Below are positions 34,844-43,990 of a stretch of DNA of 64,000 nt, piece after piece (position 1 is the first letter of the stretch; each line of letters starts with the position of its first letter). The notes beneath the pieces were generated by a model, which was not told the DNA's origin, searched no databases, and was given only the letters and a program-made list of their open reading frames with translations. This DNA comes from Candidatus Bathyarchaeota archaeon (GTDB taxonomy: Archaea > Thermoproteota > Bathyarchaeia > Bathyarchaeales > Bathycorpusculaceae), in NCBI GenBank assembly GCA_026014705.1, contig JAOZHU010000025.1, positions 1 through 64,000 of the forward strand. The letters run 5' to 3'. The position numbers and the translations under genes are program-made.

Positions 34844-35554
34844 ATGCCAACATTTTTTGAAAAGAAGCAGCTTGTAACACCAGGAGAACTGCTTGCAGAA
34901 GGTGACTACATCGCAGGCGAAAACACCTATAAAGAAGGAAACAAAATCTACGCCTCAAGAATCGGGCTTGTAGACTGCGACAACAAAAACGTAAACATCG
35001 TCGCTTTAAGGGCATTTTATGTTCCCAAAATAGGCGACATTGTTATAGGCACAGTGGTGGAAGTCGGATTTAACGGTTGGACAGTAGACATCGAATCACC
35101 CTACACGGCGCTCTTGCGAGCCTCAGACGTTCTAAGCAGACCGTTTAAACCGCAAAATGACGAGTTATCACAAGTTCTCAATGCAGGTGATTTGATAGTT
35201 GCCAAAATAGCTTCGTACGACAGAGCTCATGACCCGCAACTTACAGTAGGCGAGCCTGGCTTAGGAAAAATAACCCGTGGCCAGATAATGAAAGTGACGC
35301 CTACAAAGATTCCCCGAGTGATCGGCAGAAAAGGCTCCATGATTTCAATGATAAAGCAAGAAACAGGCTGCCAGATAATCTTGGGACTCAACGGGGTCAT
35401 ATTGGTCACTGGGAAAAACCTCGAAGACGAAGAACTTGCCTTGCTGGCGATTCGAAAAATCGAAGAAGAGTCCCACACAAGCGGTCTAACAGATCGCATC
35501 ACGCAATTGCTTAAAGAAGAAAAATCAAAACGGGAGGAAAAGAAGAATGAGTGA
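34844..35554 (+). CDS. rrp4: Exosome RNA-binding subunit Rrp4
   Basis: Rrp4 forms part of the cap of the archaeal exosome and feeds RNA into the Rrp41/Rrp42 ring. The N-terminal domain is [23 protein letters not shown], then an S1 domain ([21 protein letters not shown]) and a KH domain with the [20 protein letters not shown] core. The start is ATG at 34844; an upstream in-frame extension would lie inside the SBDS gene in another frame. GGAGG is 12 nt upstream. It overlaps rrp41 by 8 nt. Confidence 0.95.
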   Translation: MPTFFEKKQLVTPGELLAEGDYIAGENTYKEGNKIYASRIGLVDCDNKNVNIVALRAFYVPKIGDIVIGTVVEVGFNGWTVDIESPYTALLRASDVLSRPFKPQNDELSQVLNAGDLIVAKIASYDRAHDPQLTVGEPGLGKITRGQIMKVTPTKIPRVIGRKGSMISMIKQETGCQIILGLNGVILVTGKNLEDEELALLAIRKIEEESHTSGLTDRITQLLKEEKSKREEKKNE

Positions 35555-36284
35555 AAAACCAGAAAAACTAATTGACAAAAAAGGTTTGAGATTGGATGGA
35601 AGAAAAATAGACGAATTAAGACCTGTAAAAATCGAAGTAGGCGTTTTATCAAACGCTGATGGTTCAGCATACATTGAGCATGGAAAAAACAAAATTCTCG
35701 CAGCAGTGTTCGGTCCAAGAGAAATGCATCCTAAGCATTTGTCGCTTCCAGACCGCATGGTGCTGAGGTGCCGTTACCACATGGCGCCTTTTTCAGTGCA
35801 GGAACGCAAGTCGCCAGCGCCGTCCAGAAGAGAAGTTGAACTTTCAAAAGTAATCCGAGAAGCACTTGAACCAGCCGTGTTCGTAGAATATTACCCGCGG
35901 TCAGGCATAGACATCTTCGTTGAAGTTCTGCAGGCTGACGGCGGAACACGATGTGCAAGCATAACCGCTGCCGCATTGGCTATAGCTGACGCAGGCATTC
36001 CAATGCGCGATTTAGTGGTTGCGTGTGCAGCTGGCAAGATTGATGATAAAGTGGTTTTGGATTTGATGGATACTGAGGATAAGGTAGGCGTTGCTGATGT
36101 TCCTGTGGCTTTCATGCCTAATTTGAATGCCGTAACGCTGTTGCAGATGGACGGAATCCTCACACCAGACGAGTTCGAGAGCGCCGTGAATTTGGCGATT
36201 GAGGGCTGCAAAAAGATTTACGCTTTGCAGAAGGAAGCGTTAAAGACAAAGTACATGAACACTAAGGAGGAGGTCGAAGAGTAA
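35547..36284 (+). CDS. rrp41: Exosome catalytic subunit Rrp41
   Basis: This is the RNase PH-like catalytic subunit: 3'-5' phosphorolysis and tailing of RNA. Visible are [14 protein letters not shown] at the start, the phosphate-binding/catalytic core [24 protein letters not shown], and the downstream acidic [15 protein letters not shown] with the catalytic aspartates. The C-terminal helix is charged. It overlaps rrp4 by 8 nt and is coupled to rrp42 by TAATG, fixing the usual 1:1 expression of the hexameric ring. Confidence 0.96.
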   Translation: MSEKPEKLIDKKGLRLDGRKIDELRPVKIEVGVLSNADGSAYIEHGKNKILAAVFGPREMHPKHLSLPDRMVLRCRYHMAPFSVQERKSPAPSRREVELSKVIREALEPAVFVEYYPRSGIDIFVEVLQADGGTRCASITAAALAIADAGIPMRDLVVACAAGKIDDKVVLDLMDTEDKVGVADVPVAFMPNLNAVTLLQMDGILTPDEFESAVNLAIEGCKKIYALQKEALKTKYMNTKEEVEE

Positions 36285-37075
36285 TGTCGACGCTTGTTAC
36301 TCGCGTGAGACAGAGGCAGATAGGTCAGTTAATTGACGCTGGGAAACGCTTGGACGGAAGAGGCTTAGGCGACTACCGTGAAATCAAAGTTGAACAAGGA
36401 ATAATTGAGCGAGCAGAAGGCTCCGCTAGAGTGTTGCTGGGAAAAACCGAGGTTCTGGTTGGTACAAAAATTGAGACTGGCGAACCGTTCCCAGATACAC
36501 CGAACGAAGGAGTGCAGACAGTGAACGCGGAGCTTGTGCCGTTGGCTTCAGCAGCGTTCGAACCGGGACCGCCAGACGAGAACTCAATAGAATTGGCTCG
36601 TATAGTGGACAGAGGCATAAGAGAATCAAAAGCTATTGACACCGCAAAACTATGCATTGAAGCCGGCAAGAAAGTGTTCGTCGTTTTCGTTGATGTCTAC
36701 GTGCTTAATCACGACGGAAACTTGATAGATGCCTCTGCTTTAGCGGCAGTGGCTGCGTTGCTTAACACGAAAATGCCCAACTACGAAATCAAAGACGGTG
36801 AAGTAATATTGAAGGCTGGATACACGCCTTTACCTATGAAGAGTCGTCCCATAACGGTGACTCTTGGGAAAATAGGCGATAAGCTGATTGTTGATCCATG
36901 GTTGGAAGAGGAGCAAATAATTGACGCACGGCTTTCGATAGCGATAAATGACGACGGCAACATCTGTGCCATACAGAAAGGCGGCTCGGGATATTTCACG
37001 CCGAAGCAGATTGTGGAAGCTACAAAAATAGCAAGAGAAAAAGCAGTTGAACTGCGGAAAAAACTGGAGTGGTGA
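36284..37075 (+). CDS. rrp42: Exosome subunit Rrp42
   Basis: This is the non-catalytic RNase PH-like partner of Rrp41, 263 residues. The fold is recognisable from KRLDGRGLGDYREIKVEQG, GSARVLLGKTEVLVGTK and FPDTPNEGVQTVNAELVPLASAAFEPGPPDENSIELARIVDRGIRES. The acidic residues used for catalysis in Rrp41 are not preserved (LIDASALAAVAAL instead), as expected. Start and stop are coupled to rrp41 and to the L37Ae gene. Confidence 0.96.
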   Translation: MSTLVTRVRQRQIGQLIDAGKRLDGRGLGDYREIKVEQGIIERAEGSARVLLGKTEVLVGTKIETGEPFPDTPNEGVQTVNAELVPLASAAFEPGPPDENSIELARIVDRGIRESKAIDTAKLCIEAGKKVFVVFVDVYVLNHDGNLIDASALAAVAALLNTKMPNYEIKDGEVILKAGYTPLPMKSRPITVTLGKIGDKLIVDPWLEEEQIIDARLSIAINDDGNICAIQKGGSGYFTPKQIVEATKIAREKAVELRKKLEW

Positions 37076-37080
37076 CAGAA

Positions 37081-37383
37081 TTGGCAAAAATGAAGAAAGT
37101 AGGTCCGACCCGGGGACTTGGCACACGTTACGGTTCCACTGTAAGAAAGCGTTACATTAAAGTGATTACGGAACTAAAGAAACCCCACAAGTGCCCACAA
37201 TGCGGTTTTGCAAGAGTCAAACGCGAAAGCGTAGGCGTCTGGAAATGCAAAAAGTGCAGTTTCACTTTCACGGGTGGAGCTTACACGCCTGTCACTAAGC
37301 TGGGCGTAGTCGCTAAACGAGCGGCGAAAGGTGCTCCCGTAGAAGAATCGTCGAAGGCAGTTGCAGAAGAGGAAACTGAGTAA
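37081..37383 (+). CDS. rpl37ae: Large ribosomal subunit protein eL43 (L37Ae)
   Basis: This small zinc-ribbon ribosomal protein has KKVGPTRGLGTRYGSTVRKRY, then CPQCGFARVKRESVGVWKCKKC (C4 zinc site) and FTGGAYTP. The most likely start is TTG at 37081 (MAKMKKVGPT), because GGTGA stands 5 nt upstream and the family starts here; GTG at 37069 would overlap the rrp42 stop. The C-terminus carries an acidic, low-complexity tail (VEESSKAVAEEETE). In many archaea rpoP follows directly; it is absent here. Confidence 0.93.
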   Translation: MAKMKKVGPTRGLGTRYGSTVRKRYIKVITELKKPHKCPQCGFARVKRESVGVWKCKKCSFTFTGGAYTPVTKLGVVAKRAAKGAPVEESSKAVAEEETE

Positions 37384-37481
37384 GCTTCCCCCTTTTCTTC
37401 TTTTCTTTCAGTTTTTTGTTTGTTGGCGCCTTAACTATTTTAAGTAGGCTTTCGTTTCATAATTGTATCAGGCTAGGCACC

Positions 37482-37736
37482 ATGAAGACTAAAGCTACTG
37501 TTCGCTTGCAGCTTGCATCAGAAAAGCAGTTGGCAACGTTGCTTAATGCTTTAGCGCCAGAAACCGCGGTTCCAGCTACCAAGCGTTCTAGAGCGGTTAT
37601 AGAGAAAGAAGACAAGTTTTTGATTCTGAATGTTGAAGCTGAGGATACAGTTGCTCTACGCGCCATGTTAAACGCTTACCTGAGATGGATTAGTTCAGCG
37701 TTGAATGTAATGGAAGTTATCGAAAACACTGGTTAG
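37482..37736 (+). CDS. pcc1: KEOPS complex subunit Pcc1
   Basis: Pcc1 is the dimerisation subunit of KEOPS, which makes the t6A modification of tRNA. The 84-residue protein from ATG 37482 has the strand-helix-strand fold: ATVRLQLASEKQLATLLNALAPE, the RSRAVIEKEDKFLILNVEAEDTVALRAMLNAYLRW core, then a final helix. An upstream in-frame extension is unlikely, since the family begins at MKTKATV. It is the last gene of the cluster that starts with psmA. No other KEOPS subunit is present. Confidence 0.88.
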   Translation: MKTKATVRLQLASEKQLATLLNALAPETAVPATKRSRAVIEKEDKFLILNVEAEDTVALRAMLNAYLRWISSALNVMEVIENTG

Positions 37737-37823
37737 ATAAGAGTTCGGAAAATATTCTGCGACTTCTGTTTCAATACATTCCTGCGGAGCACAGCGAACT
37801 TGTTTTCGGGTGCTCCCTCTACC

Positions 37824-38717
37824 TTAATGGCTCGCAGACGCGGAAAAGCTTTGCTTATCAGCGATTTCCAAAAAGATATTACGCATTTTCACAGCGTCAA
37901 TATCAAGCAGCGGCGTTTCGCAGATTACAACTGGTCGCAACTTGAACTCGGCAATGACCTCCGCGAGCAGTCTGAAGTCTGGGCCATACGCAGCTTCCTC
38001 CAGAATGTGGTGGCGTCTTTCACCTGTCTTGTAAGTGAACTCAATTTTGCTGAAGTGACAATGCATATTTCGCACGGCTTCGGTGCCCAGCTTTTCCTCG
38101 GCTCTTGCAACTGTTTCGCGGAAGTCTTCAGCGGTTCTGAGTGCGCCGCCACTGCGGGCATGCAGGTGCGACCAGTCAATTACTAGGTGAGTTTGCTCTA
38201 CTTGTTCGCATATGGCTAAAACTTCGTCTAAAGTGCCGAGTTGGAAGTGTCTGCCCATGGTTTCTGGACCCAGTTTGACATTGCCGATTCCTAACTCCCG
38301 CATGGTTTCGGTTACGCTGTTTAATTCTCTGATGCAGTTTTTTAGGGCTTCTTTTTTGTCTGCGTTTCCGTAAAATCCCGTGTGAAAAACTACAATGTAA
38401 GCGTTCATCCAGTGAGCCGCGGTGGCGCAAGCAATTAGGCGCTGCTTGCTTGCCTCAACTACATCTTTTTTTCCGCAGAGGTTAATGAAGTAGGAGCCGT
38501 GGAGGCTTAGCAGAACGTCGTTTTTTTCCGCCTCGACTTTCAGTTGCTCAGCGTCTTGCTGCTTCATCTGGGGTTTTTGTCCCCATCTAACGGCTTGGTA
38601 CTCAAAGGCGTCTAATCCTTCCGCCTTTAGGAGTGCTGGAACGTTTGCCAATTGCGCGCTCATTAGCCTGAAAAACGGTGGAACTCCGGCTGGACCAAAA
38701 CGCGGGCGGTCTGCCAT
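37824..38717 (-). CDS. Endonuclease IV-type AP endonuclease (TIM barrel)
   Basis: This 297-residue TIM-barrel protein has the metal-binding layout of endonuclease IV. LLSLHGSYFINLCG (His), IVVFHTGFYGN (His), KLGPETMGR (Glu), HLVIDWSHLHARSGG (Asp and His), NMHCHFSKIEFT (His pair) and VICETPLLDIDA (Glu) are in the expected order. Nfo enzymes cut DNA 5' to abasic sites with three zinc ions. The sequence is closer to archaeal Nfo-like proteins than to bacterial Nfo. It is monocistronic, converging on pcc1. Confidence 0.85.
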   Translation of the reverse strand: MADRPRFGPAGVPPFFRLMSAQLANVPALLKAEGLDAFEYQAVRWGQKPQMKQQDAEQLKVEAEKNDVLLSLHGSYFINLCGKKDVVEASKQRLIACATAAHWMNAYIVVFHTGFYGNADKKEALKNCIRELNSVTETMRELGIGNVKLGPETMGRHFQLGTLDEVLAICEQVEQTHLVIDWSHLHARSGGALRTAEDFRETVARAEEKLGTEAVRNMHCHFSKIEFTYKTGERRHHILEEAAYGPDFRLLAEVIAEFKLRPVVICETPLLDIDAVKMRNIFLEIADKQSFSASASH

Positions 38718-39096
38718 CTAGTTTCCTCTTTTCTTTCGCAGCTTACAGGTGAATACATTTTCCTCATTTAAGAGCATCGCTTTGAGGCGCCAAAAGAGGC
38801 GTTTTTAATCTGCGGTTTGTATGGCGTTGGTTTTCCTGTGCCCAGCTAAGTCACAGTTCATAGGTGGTGAAAATGTTGGTTAGTGCTTGCAACTAAAAGG
38901 ACTTGTCCATTGGATGTCATTTTGAGAAGAGTCATTGATTTAGTTTTTGTTCATTCTGCAGTTGTTCATTCGGTGTTAAAACGCGAAATGCTTAAACACT
39001 GCTATGTAAACGTATTAACAGCGTATAATACCTCTATGCCCTGTGGTTAAGGTCAATAAAAAGTTTATAAGCCCTGCCTATGAAAGAGGAGAAAAC
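38718..39096. other. Intergenic region, endonuclease IV / zinc-rich regulator
   Basis: This stretch of about 380 bp lies between divergent genes. A weak stem GCGCC/GGCGT (38787-38802) followed by TTTTT reads like a small plus-strand terminator, although no plus-strand gene ends nearby. GAGGAG at about 39086-39091 sets the ATG at 39097. No coding frame or RNA gene is convincing. Confidence 0.35.
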
Positions 39097-40074
39097 ATGC
39101 AGAAGGCAAACGCCAAAGAGCCGCTTGAACTCTACAAAGACTCTGATGCTCAGTTGTTGTTAAGCAAATTTCTAAGCGGCGAAATCAAGAAGCTGGAACC
39201 CGTCTATGACCATCGGACTGGTTACACTTATCCAGCAGTGGAAGCAATCGTTGGCGATTCTTCGCTTGTGCAGCCTTTCTTAAACAAGCTTCTACAGGCA
39301 GGTGTCTTGGAGAAGAAACTTTACGATAAAACCATTTCTTGCCCAAGTTGCGGCTCAGCGGATGTTTCGTTTCGTTATTGTTGCCCTTTCTGTAAATCTT
39401 TTGATATTCAAAGAAGCTCTTTGATTGAGCATGTTAAGTGCGGTTACATGGATATAGAAGTTAACTTCCGAGACGGCGACAGGTACATATGCCCGAAGTG
39501 CCATACAGAGTTGAAGAAGATTGATGTTGACTACAGGAAAGCGGGGATTTGGTGTTCCTGTAATGACTGTAAAAAGAATTTTGACATACCTGTGCCTGAA
39601 CATTTCTGTCGAAACTGCGGTACAGTCTCCGCTTTTGAAGGCGCGGTCATAAGAGACGTTTACGCATACACTGTGAAAGAAAGCCTCAGAAACACAGTCA
39701 CTTTGAACTGGCTTTTGGTTTCGCCCATACGAGATTTCCTAACGGATGAAGGATTCACTGTTGAGAGCCCCGCTTTGCTCAAGGGCAAATCTGGAACAAA
39801 CCACTCTTTTGACATCGCGGCATACAAGGACAAATCGAGGCAGAAAGCGATAGTGGTTGATTTGGCGAAATCAAATGAAGACTTCGTGTCGGAACAGCCT
39901 GTTATTGCGCTTTTTGCAAAAATCTTTGACGTTTCGCCAGACAGAGCCTACTTAATAGCGATTCCGCAGCTTAACGAGAATGGAAGAAAAATGGCGCAAC
40001 TGTACAATATACGCGCAGTAGAGGCTAAAGACGCAAAAGAAGCAGTGAAAACGTTTAAAGAAAAACTCAGATAG
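39097..40074 (+). CDS. Zinc-ribbon-rich protein with nuclease-like C-domain (TackOD1-like)
   Basis: This 325-residue protein can be divided in three. Residues 1-75 are helical. Residues 80-175 carry a chain of cysteine pairs (SCPSC, CCPFC, CPKC, WCSCNDC, CRNC) around a conserved HVKCGYMDIEVNF block, which resembles the TackOD1 output domain of TACK archaea. From about residue 195 an alpha/beta domain with HSFDIAAY...AIVVDLAKS recalls an inactive restriction-endonuclease fold. ATG at 39097 has GAGGAG at 6 nt. It converges on the pilus operon and may regulate it (inference). Confidence 0.6.
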   Translation: MQKANAKEPLELYKDSDAQLLLSKFLSGEIKKLEPVYDHRTGYTYPAVEAIVGDSSLVQPFLNKLLQAGVLEKKLYDKTISCPSCGSADVSFRYCCPFCKSFDIQRSSLIEHVKCGYMDIEVNFRDGDRYICPKCHTELKKIDVDYRKAGIWCSCNDCKKNFDIPVPEHFCRNCGTVSAFEGAVIRDVYAYTVKESLRNTVTLNWLLVSPIRDFLTDEGFTVESPALLKGKSGTNHSFDIAAYKDKSRQKAIVVDLAKSNEDFVSEQPVIALFAKIFDVSPDRAYLIAIPQLNENGRKMAQLYNIRAVEAKDAKEAVKTFKEKLR

Positions 40075-40078
40075 GCAG

Positions 40079-42721
40079 TTAACCGTTTGAAAAAACGGCT
40101 ACGTTGCCTCTTTCCGTAACGATTTTAACTACAAAAGCGGTTTGCGGCAGACTTGGCTCAATGGTTTTTTCGGCGGTTTCTCCAGAATTCAAGAACCAGT
40201 CAACAGGATAACGTTGATGGGTAACGTCATTAATCCAGATAGCCACAATATGAACGGTCAAGGGACTGGTGTTCTCTATCACCAACACTGTGCCGCGTGT
40301 CATTGCTCTTACACCGAAAAAGTCTACGCTTACGACGGCTTGCTCTGTGCTCAAACCTGCGTCAGAAAATTCGATGCGCATGACGCCTTCATCGTTGACG
40401 TAGTCAGCCCAGTTGCCCGTTACGATTATGGCGTACTCGTTCCATTCACCCAACGCTGGGTACTGTCCCTCCGTGACGTTGAAGCCGATGTAGCTAAAGC
40501 TAGCTGTTGCCCAGTTATACGCTTTCAGGAACCATCTTTCTCCGTTTTTCGTCACGTTGTATCTGATTCGCATTTCAACTCCATAGATATCGCTTTTCGG
40601 GTAGGCAACTGAGTCTATGGCGAAGTTGTTGCTGATGACGAGGCGACAAACATCAGACGGGGACACCTTGAATTGTATCCAGTCGATTTTTAGTTCAAAC
40701 GGCGCAGTGTCCATTTTGGTTCCTGTAATCTTTATTTGCCATTTGTTCCCTGAATCTCTGAAATTAGCTGGATTGATTGTTATTGTCTGATTTTTTGTTA
40801 CGCCTGTTTGCCCGATAACAGCTGTCATGTATCCATCGCCTGATGTCGGATATTGGCTGGCGCTAAAATTGTACAATTGAAGCGTTGTCGACACGTTCGG
40901 AGCAGAAAAAGCCAAACCGACAGCCCACTCGATTTGTGTCCAGTTTTGAGCGTTTGCCGTTCCAGATAGTTCTACTTCGCAGGTAAACTGCGTGGGAGGT
41001 TCAAAAATTCTGAACTCGATGTCAAAGCATTCATACGAAATTACTGTTGTATCTGCTGAAATTGTGTTTGTGCCTATAACTGTGAAGGTTGCGCCGTCCC
41101 ATCTTATGGCGCCCAAGTCAAAAACTGTCCCTTCAAGGACAACGCCAAGTATTAGCGTGTCGCCTGCTATGCTCCGCGTGTTGGTTCTCAGCTGTATCCA
41201 TGGGTGAATATTTGCGCCCATCGTGGGGTTCTGTTGTGATCCCCATGTATTTGGGGCTGTGAATGTCTTATAGGTTATTTGCCCAGCGGTGGTGCCCCAC
41301 ACAAGTAAGCCTTTGCCTTCTGTGGGTTCCCACGCGAAATCTGCTGGTCGCTGAGCGTTAGTGTCAACTGCAGCGTCGTGTTCCTCATGTACTAACCAGT
41401 TATCTCCGTCCCAATACGCAGTGTTAAGGTCTGAGCCGCCATCAACCACCATGAACAGTAAATCATCTGAAGCAGGGTCAGCTTTCAATGTTACCCAGTT
41501 ACCCACACCGCCAGCAGCGGCTATGTCTAGCAGAGTGTTTGAACTAAGCGCCGCGCCATTCCAAGTTCTGTAGTAGAAGTCTGTGCTGACTGAATCTGCC
41601 CAGATGAACATTGCTTCGCCCGTGGTCTGCTCATACGCAACGGCTAAGCATTCCTCTGTGGCTAATGCCGCAGTAGCATCCCAAACAGCGGTTGCACCCA
41701 TGTTTTCCCAAGCGGAACCGTTCCAGGTGAAACCGTAAACGTCAACGTTTGCATCAAGGTAGATCAGCGCTATCTCGTTGTCATCGCTTGCGCCGGCGCG
41801 TGTTCCTGGGCAAGAGGCTAAACTAACCCAGTATACTATGCCAGACGTGTATGGAAGGTCTAGAAGTTGCTCAGATCCCCAGCCGCTACCGTATGTCCAG
41901 ATTTTATAGCCGATTTCGTTTGTTGTTGTGCCTCTTGAGTAAACGAGCAGCGCTCTGCCGCTTGTTTTCTCGTAAGCCACATCAAAACATTTGTAAGCGT
42001 TTGCAGTTGTTCCCGTAGAAGCGATGTTATTTGTCGCCGTCCATGTTGTCCCAGTCCAAACGTAAGCGTCTAAGTAGCCGTCATCAGACAATGTTACAAC
42101 GATTTTCTCGTAACTTCTTGATTCAAGCGGGCAATAGGCTACTCTTACCCAGCGAACGGGGCTGCCAGCGGTTGGCAAATCACTTTGTGAACTCCATGTC
42201 GCATTTGTGCCGTTCCATGTGCGTTCTTTAGGCGTTGCAAGTGTCGTTGTTGAATCTCTGTAGGCAATGAAAGCGCTAGTTTGGAGAGTAGACGAGTAAC
42301 TGCGGAAATTCATGTAAACGCCGTCATTTGAAGCCAAATTTGTTATGCTGCCTGAAACAAGGCTGGTCGCTCCTAGTGGGAGGTAAGTTGAAGGATTAAA
42401 GCTGGCAAAACCCTGAGGTTCCTCTCTGAAGGTTTCAAACGAGTTGTCTGGACTCTGGGTGTCGGCGTATGTTCCGCTGAGTATTTTGCCAGCGCTCACG
42501 GCAAACTCGTTTTGGGCAGTAAACCATGGGGAGCGGGGGCGGTCAACGTGTGTGAGGTTTACGGTTTCTTGCTGTCTGTCTATGTCGACTTGGTTCATCT
42601 GGAAGTTCCAGAGGATGATGTTGCTTACTATGATGACTACTAGAACCAGGCTTAGCATGACGACTATGACGGTGCTTATGCCTCGTTTGCCGCGTTTAAG
42701 GCGCTTTGTAATAGCTTGCAA
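40079..42721 (-). CDS. Type IV pilin-like protein fused to a repeat (propeller-like) ectodomain
   Basis: This 880-residue surface protein has a class III signal (KRLKRGKRGISTVIVVML) with cleavage expected before ISTV, then the pilin hydrophobic helix. From about residue 120 to 580 there are five or six repeats of 60-75 residues containing WNG-type turns, Y-K-x-W and -x-G-x-A-L/M-x-x-W blocks (RTWNGAALSS; AFIWADS), probably a beta-propeller. Jelly-roll-like domains follow, and then a short C-terminal strand pair. TTG at 42721 has GGGGGA upstream and overlaps the pilin gene by 26 nt. Confidence 0.75.
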   Translation of the reverse strand: MQAITKRLKRGKRGISTVIVVMLSLVLVVIIVSNIILWNFQMNQVDIDRQQETVNLTHVDRPRSPWFTAQNEFAVSAGKILSGTYADTQSPDNSFETFREEPQGFASFNPSTYLPLGATSLVSGSITNLASNDGVYMNFRSYSSTLQTSAFIAYRDSTTTLATPKERTWNGTNATWSSQSDLPTAGSPVRWVRVAYCPLESRSYEKIVVTLSDDGYLDAYVWTGTTWTATNNIASTGTTANAYKCFDVAYEKTSGRALLVYSRGTTTNEIGYKIWTYGSGWGSEQLLDLPYTSGIVYWVSLASCPGTRAGASDDNEIALIYLDANVDVYGFTWNGSAWENMGATAVWDATAALATEECLAVAYEQTTGEAMFIWADSVSTDFYYRTWNGAALSSNTLLDIAAAGGVGNWVTLKADPASDDLLFMVVDGGSDLNTAYWDGDNWLVHEEHDAAVDTNAQRPADFAWEPTEGKGLLVWGTTAGQITYKTFTAPNTWGSQQNPTMGANIHPWIQLRTNTRSIAGDTLILGVVLEGTVFDLGAIRWDGATFTVIGTNTISADTTVISYECFDIEFRIFEPPTQFTCEVELSGTANAQNWTQIEWAVGLAFSAPNVSTTLQLYNFSASQYPTSGDGYMTAVIGQTGVTKNQTITINPANFRDSGNKWQIKITGTKMDTAPFELKIDWIQFKVSPSDVCRLVISNNFAIDSVAYPKSDIYGVEMRIRYNVTKNGERWFLKAYNWATASFSYIGFNVTEGQYPALGEWNEYAIIVTGNWADYVNDEGVMRIEFSDAGLSTEQAVVSVDFFGVRAMTRGTVLVIENTSPLTVHIVAIWINDVTHQRYPVDWFLNSGETAEKTIEPSLPQTAFVVKIVTERGNVAVFSNG

Positions 42722-43109
42722 TATGAGTCCCCCTGCTCGTGACGATGTCGATATAATATGTTTCGCCAGTGCCCCAAGCATAGTAAATTTCAAGGTCACG
42801 GTGCTGATCCAACCCCAAATGGAAAGGTGAGTTGAAACTTTGACTGGCATGGTTAACGTAAACGGCAGAAACGTGAATGGACACCTTTCCCACATTTAAC
42901 AGATGAACCTTAATCGCGCCGCCAGTAAACCATACATCCTCAACTACTACGCGCTCGCTCATGTTATCCTTCAGATTCGCCGTTATCATGTACGTGGCAG
43001 AGGTGGCAATGGCCATGGCTGCAACCGCCAAGACCGTGAGCAAGAGACTGCTGAGCACAGGCGTTAAAGCCCGTTTGCCACGCAGCAACCGTTTAGACAT
43101 GAGCTTCAT
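42696..43109 (-). CDS. Type IV pilin-like protein
   Basis: A pilin-type protein with a basic leader and hydrophobic helix: LLRGKRALTPVLSSLLLTVLAVAAMAIATS, with prepilin peptidase cleavage expected after the KRA region. The C-terminal domain of about 90 residues is a small beta fold with FTGGAIKVHLLNVGKVSIHVSAVYV. The ATG at 43109 (MKLMSKRLLRG) is chosen. A GTG at 43130, inside the ATGA overlap with the gene upstream, would add seven residues, and a third ATG lies at 43100. It would be the major or minor subunit of the pilus built by the genes upstream. Confidence 0.8.
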   Translation of the reverse strand: MKLMSKRLLRGKRALTPVLSSLLLTVLAVAAMAIATSATYMITANLKDNMSERVVVEDVWFTGGAIKVHLLNVGKVSIHVSAVYVNHASQSFNSPFHLGLDQHRDLEIYYAWGTGETYYIDIVTSRGTHIASYYKAP

Positions 43110-43126
43110 CTCTTTTTTCCGCCTCC

Positions 43127-43990
43127 TCACAGGAAGAATTTCAACGCTGCAAAGCTGAGCAGCATCATGATTAGGCTGTGCTTTAGCCCGGCGCTTATTG
43201 TGCCTTCACCCATTTTTCCTGCAACTAGCCCGCCGAAGAAGCCCTGAATGAGCGATAAATGTATGAATATCCGCTGCATCTCCGCGGGCGCCATGGTCGG
43301 CGTCGACAATAACGGCACGCCTTCGCCGCTTGTGAAAAATGTTTTAAACAGCAGCACTATGGTGAACAGGAACACAAACAGCGCCACGTATATGATTGCA
43401 ATGTACGGTCTCGTCTGTGTTCTGCGTTCTTTTTCCAGCAGGTTGGTTGTTTGGATAAACTTGCCCATGGGGTCAAAGACTTTCTCTACGCTGCCTCCTG
43501 CGCGGCTGGCTTCAATTATCATGGGGACGGCGCGCTGAGTTAACACGGTGCCCACGCGTTTGCCAAACGCCAATAGCGCGTCTTCAAAGCTGGCGCCCCA
43601 AGAAATCTGCACAGTCATTCGCTTAAGCTCAGACGTCAACGGTCCATAGTCTCGTTTCGCCGCTTCCTCCAACGCGTTAGGCAAAGTCATACCCACCTCC
43701 TGCGCTTGCACGATGCTTCTGAAAAGGTCAGGCAAGCGTTCGTCGACGGCTTTTCGCCACCTGTAATCGACATACTCCAGAACGGCTATGGGCGATATGG
43801 CTGCGAGAAAAGCGAAGAACACGTAGTCATCCAAAGTTATGGTAATGTCGATGTTGAAATAGCCGAGGATGTCGAGATATCCATAGATGTTCAAGTAGCC
43901 GATGAGAATTATGGCGGAGGCTACGGCAACTGAAACGGCGACCGCGATTTTCTTGGTTTTTCGCTCTACTTTCGGCGTTTTTCTCACCAT
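43127..43990 (-). CDS. tadC: Type II/IV secretion platform protein (TadC-like)
   Basis: This 287-residue inner-membrane protein is of the T2SS-F/TadC type. It has hydrophobic helices near residues 15-35 and 53-70, a cytoplasmic helical domain with LFRSIVQAQEVGMTLPNALEEAAKRDYGPL...ISWGASFEDALLAFGKRVG, and three helices at the C-terminus. This is the archaeal pattern of paired platform proteins next to TadA. Its start overlaps the upstream TadB-like gene by 7 nt and its stop overlaps the pilin region. Role: assembly platform of an archaeal pilus. Confidence 0.85.
   Translation of the reverse strand: MVRKTPKVERKTKKIAVAVSVAVASAIILIGYLNIYGYLDILGYFNIDITITLDDYVFFAFLAAISPIAVLEYVDYRWRKAVDERLPDLFRSIVQAQEVGMTLPNALEEAAKRDYGPLTSELKRMTVQISWGASFEDALLAFGKRVGTVLTQRAVPMIIEASRAGGSVEKVFDPMGKFIQTTNLLEKERRTQTRPYIAIIYVALFVFLFTIVLLFKTFFTSGEGVPLLSTPTMAPAEMQRIFIHLSLIQGFFGGLVAGKMGEGTISAGLKHSLIMMLLSFAALKFFL

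Noticed and set aside
38787-38806. Small GC stem followed by TTTTT
   Set aside because: No plus-strand gene or transcript is known to end here, and the stem is only five pairs. Kept only as a remark in the intergenic entry.
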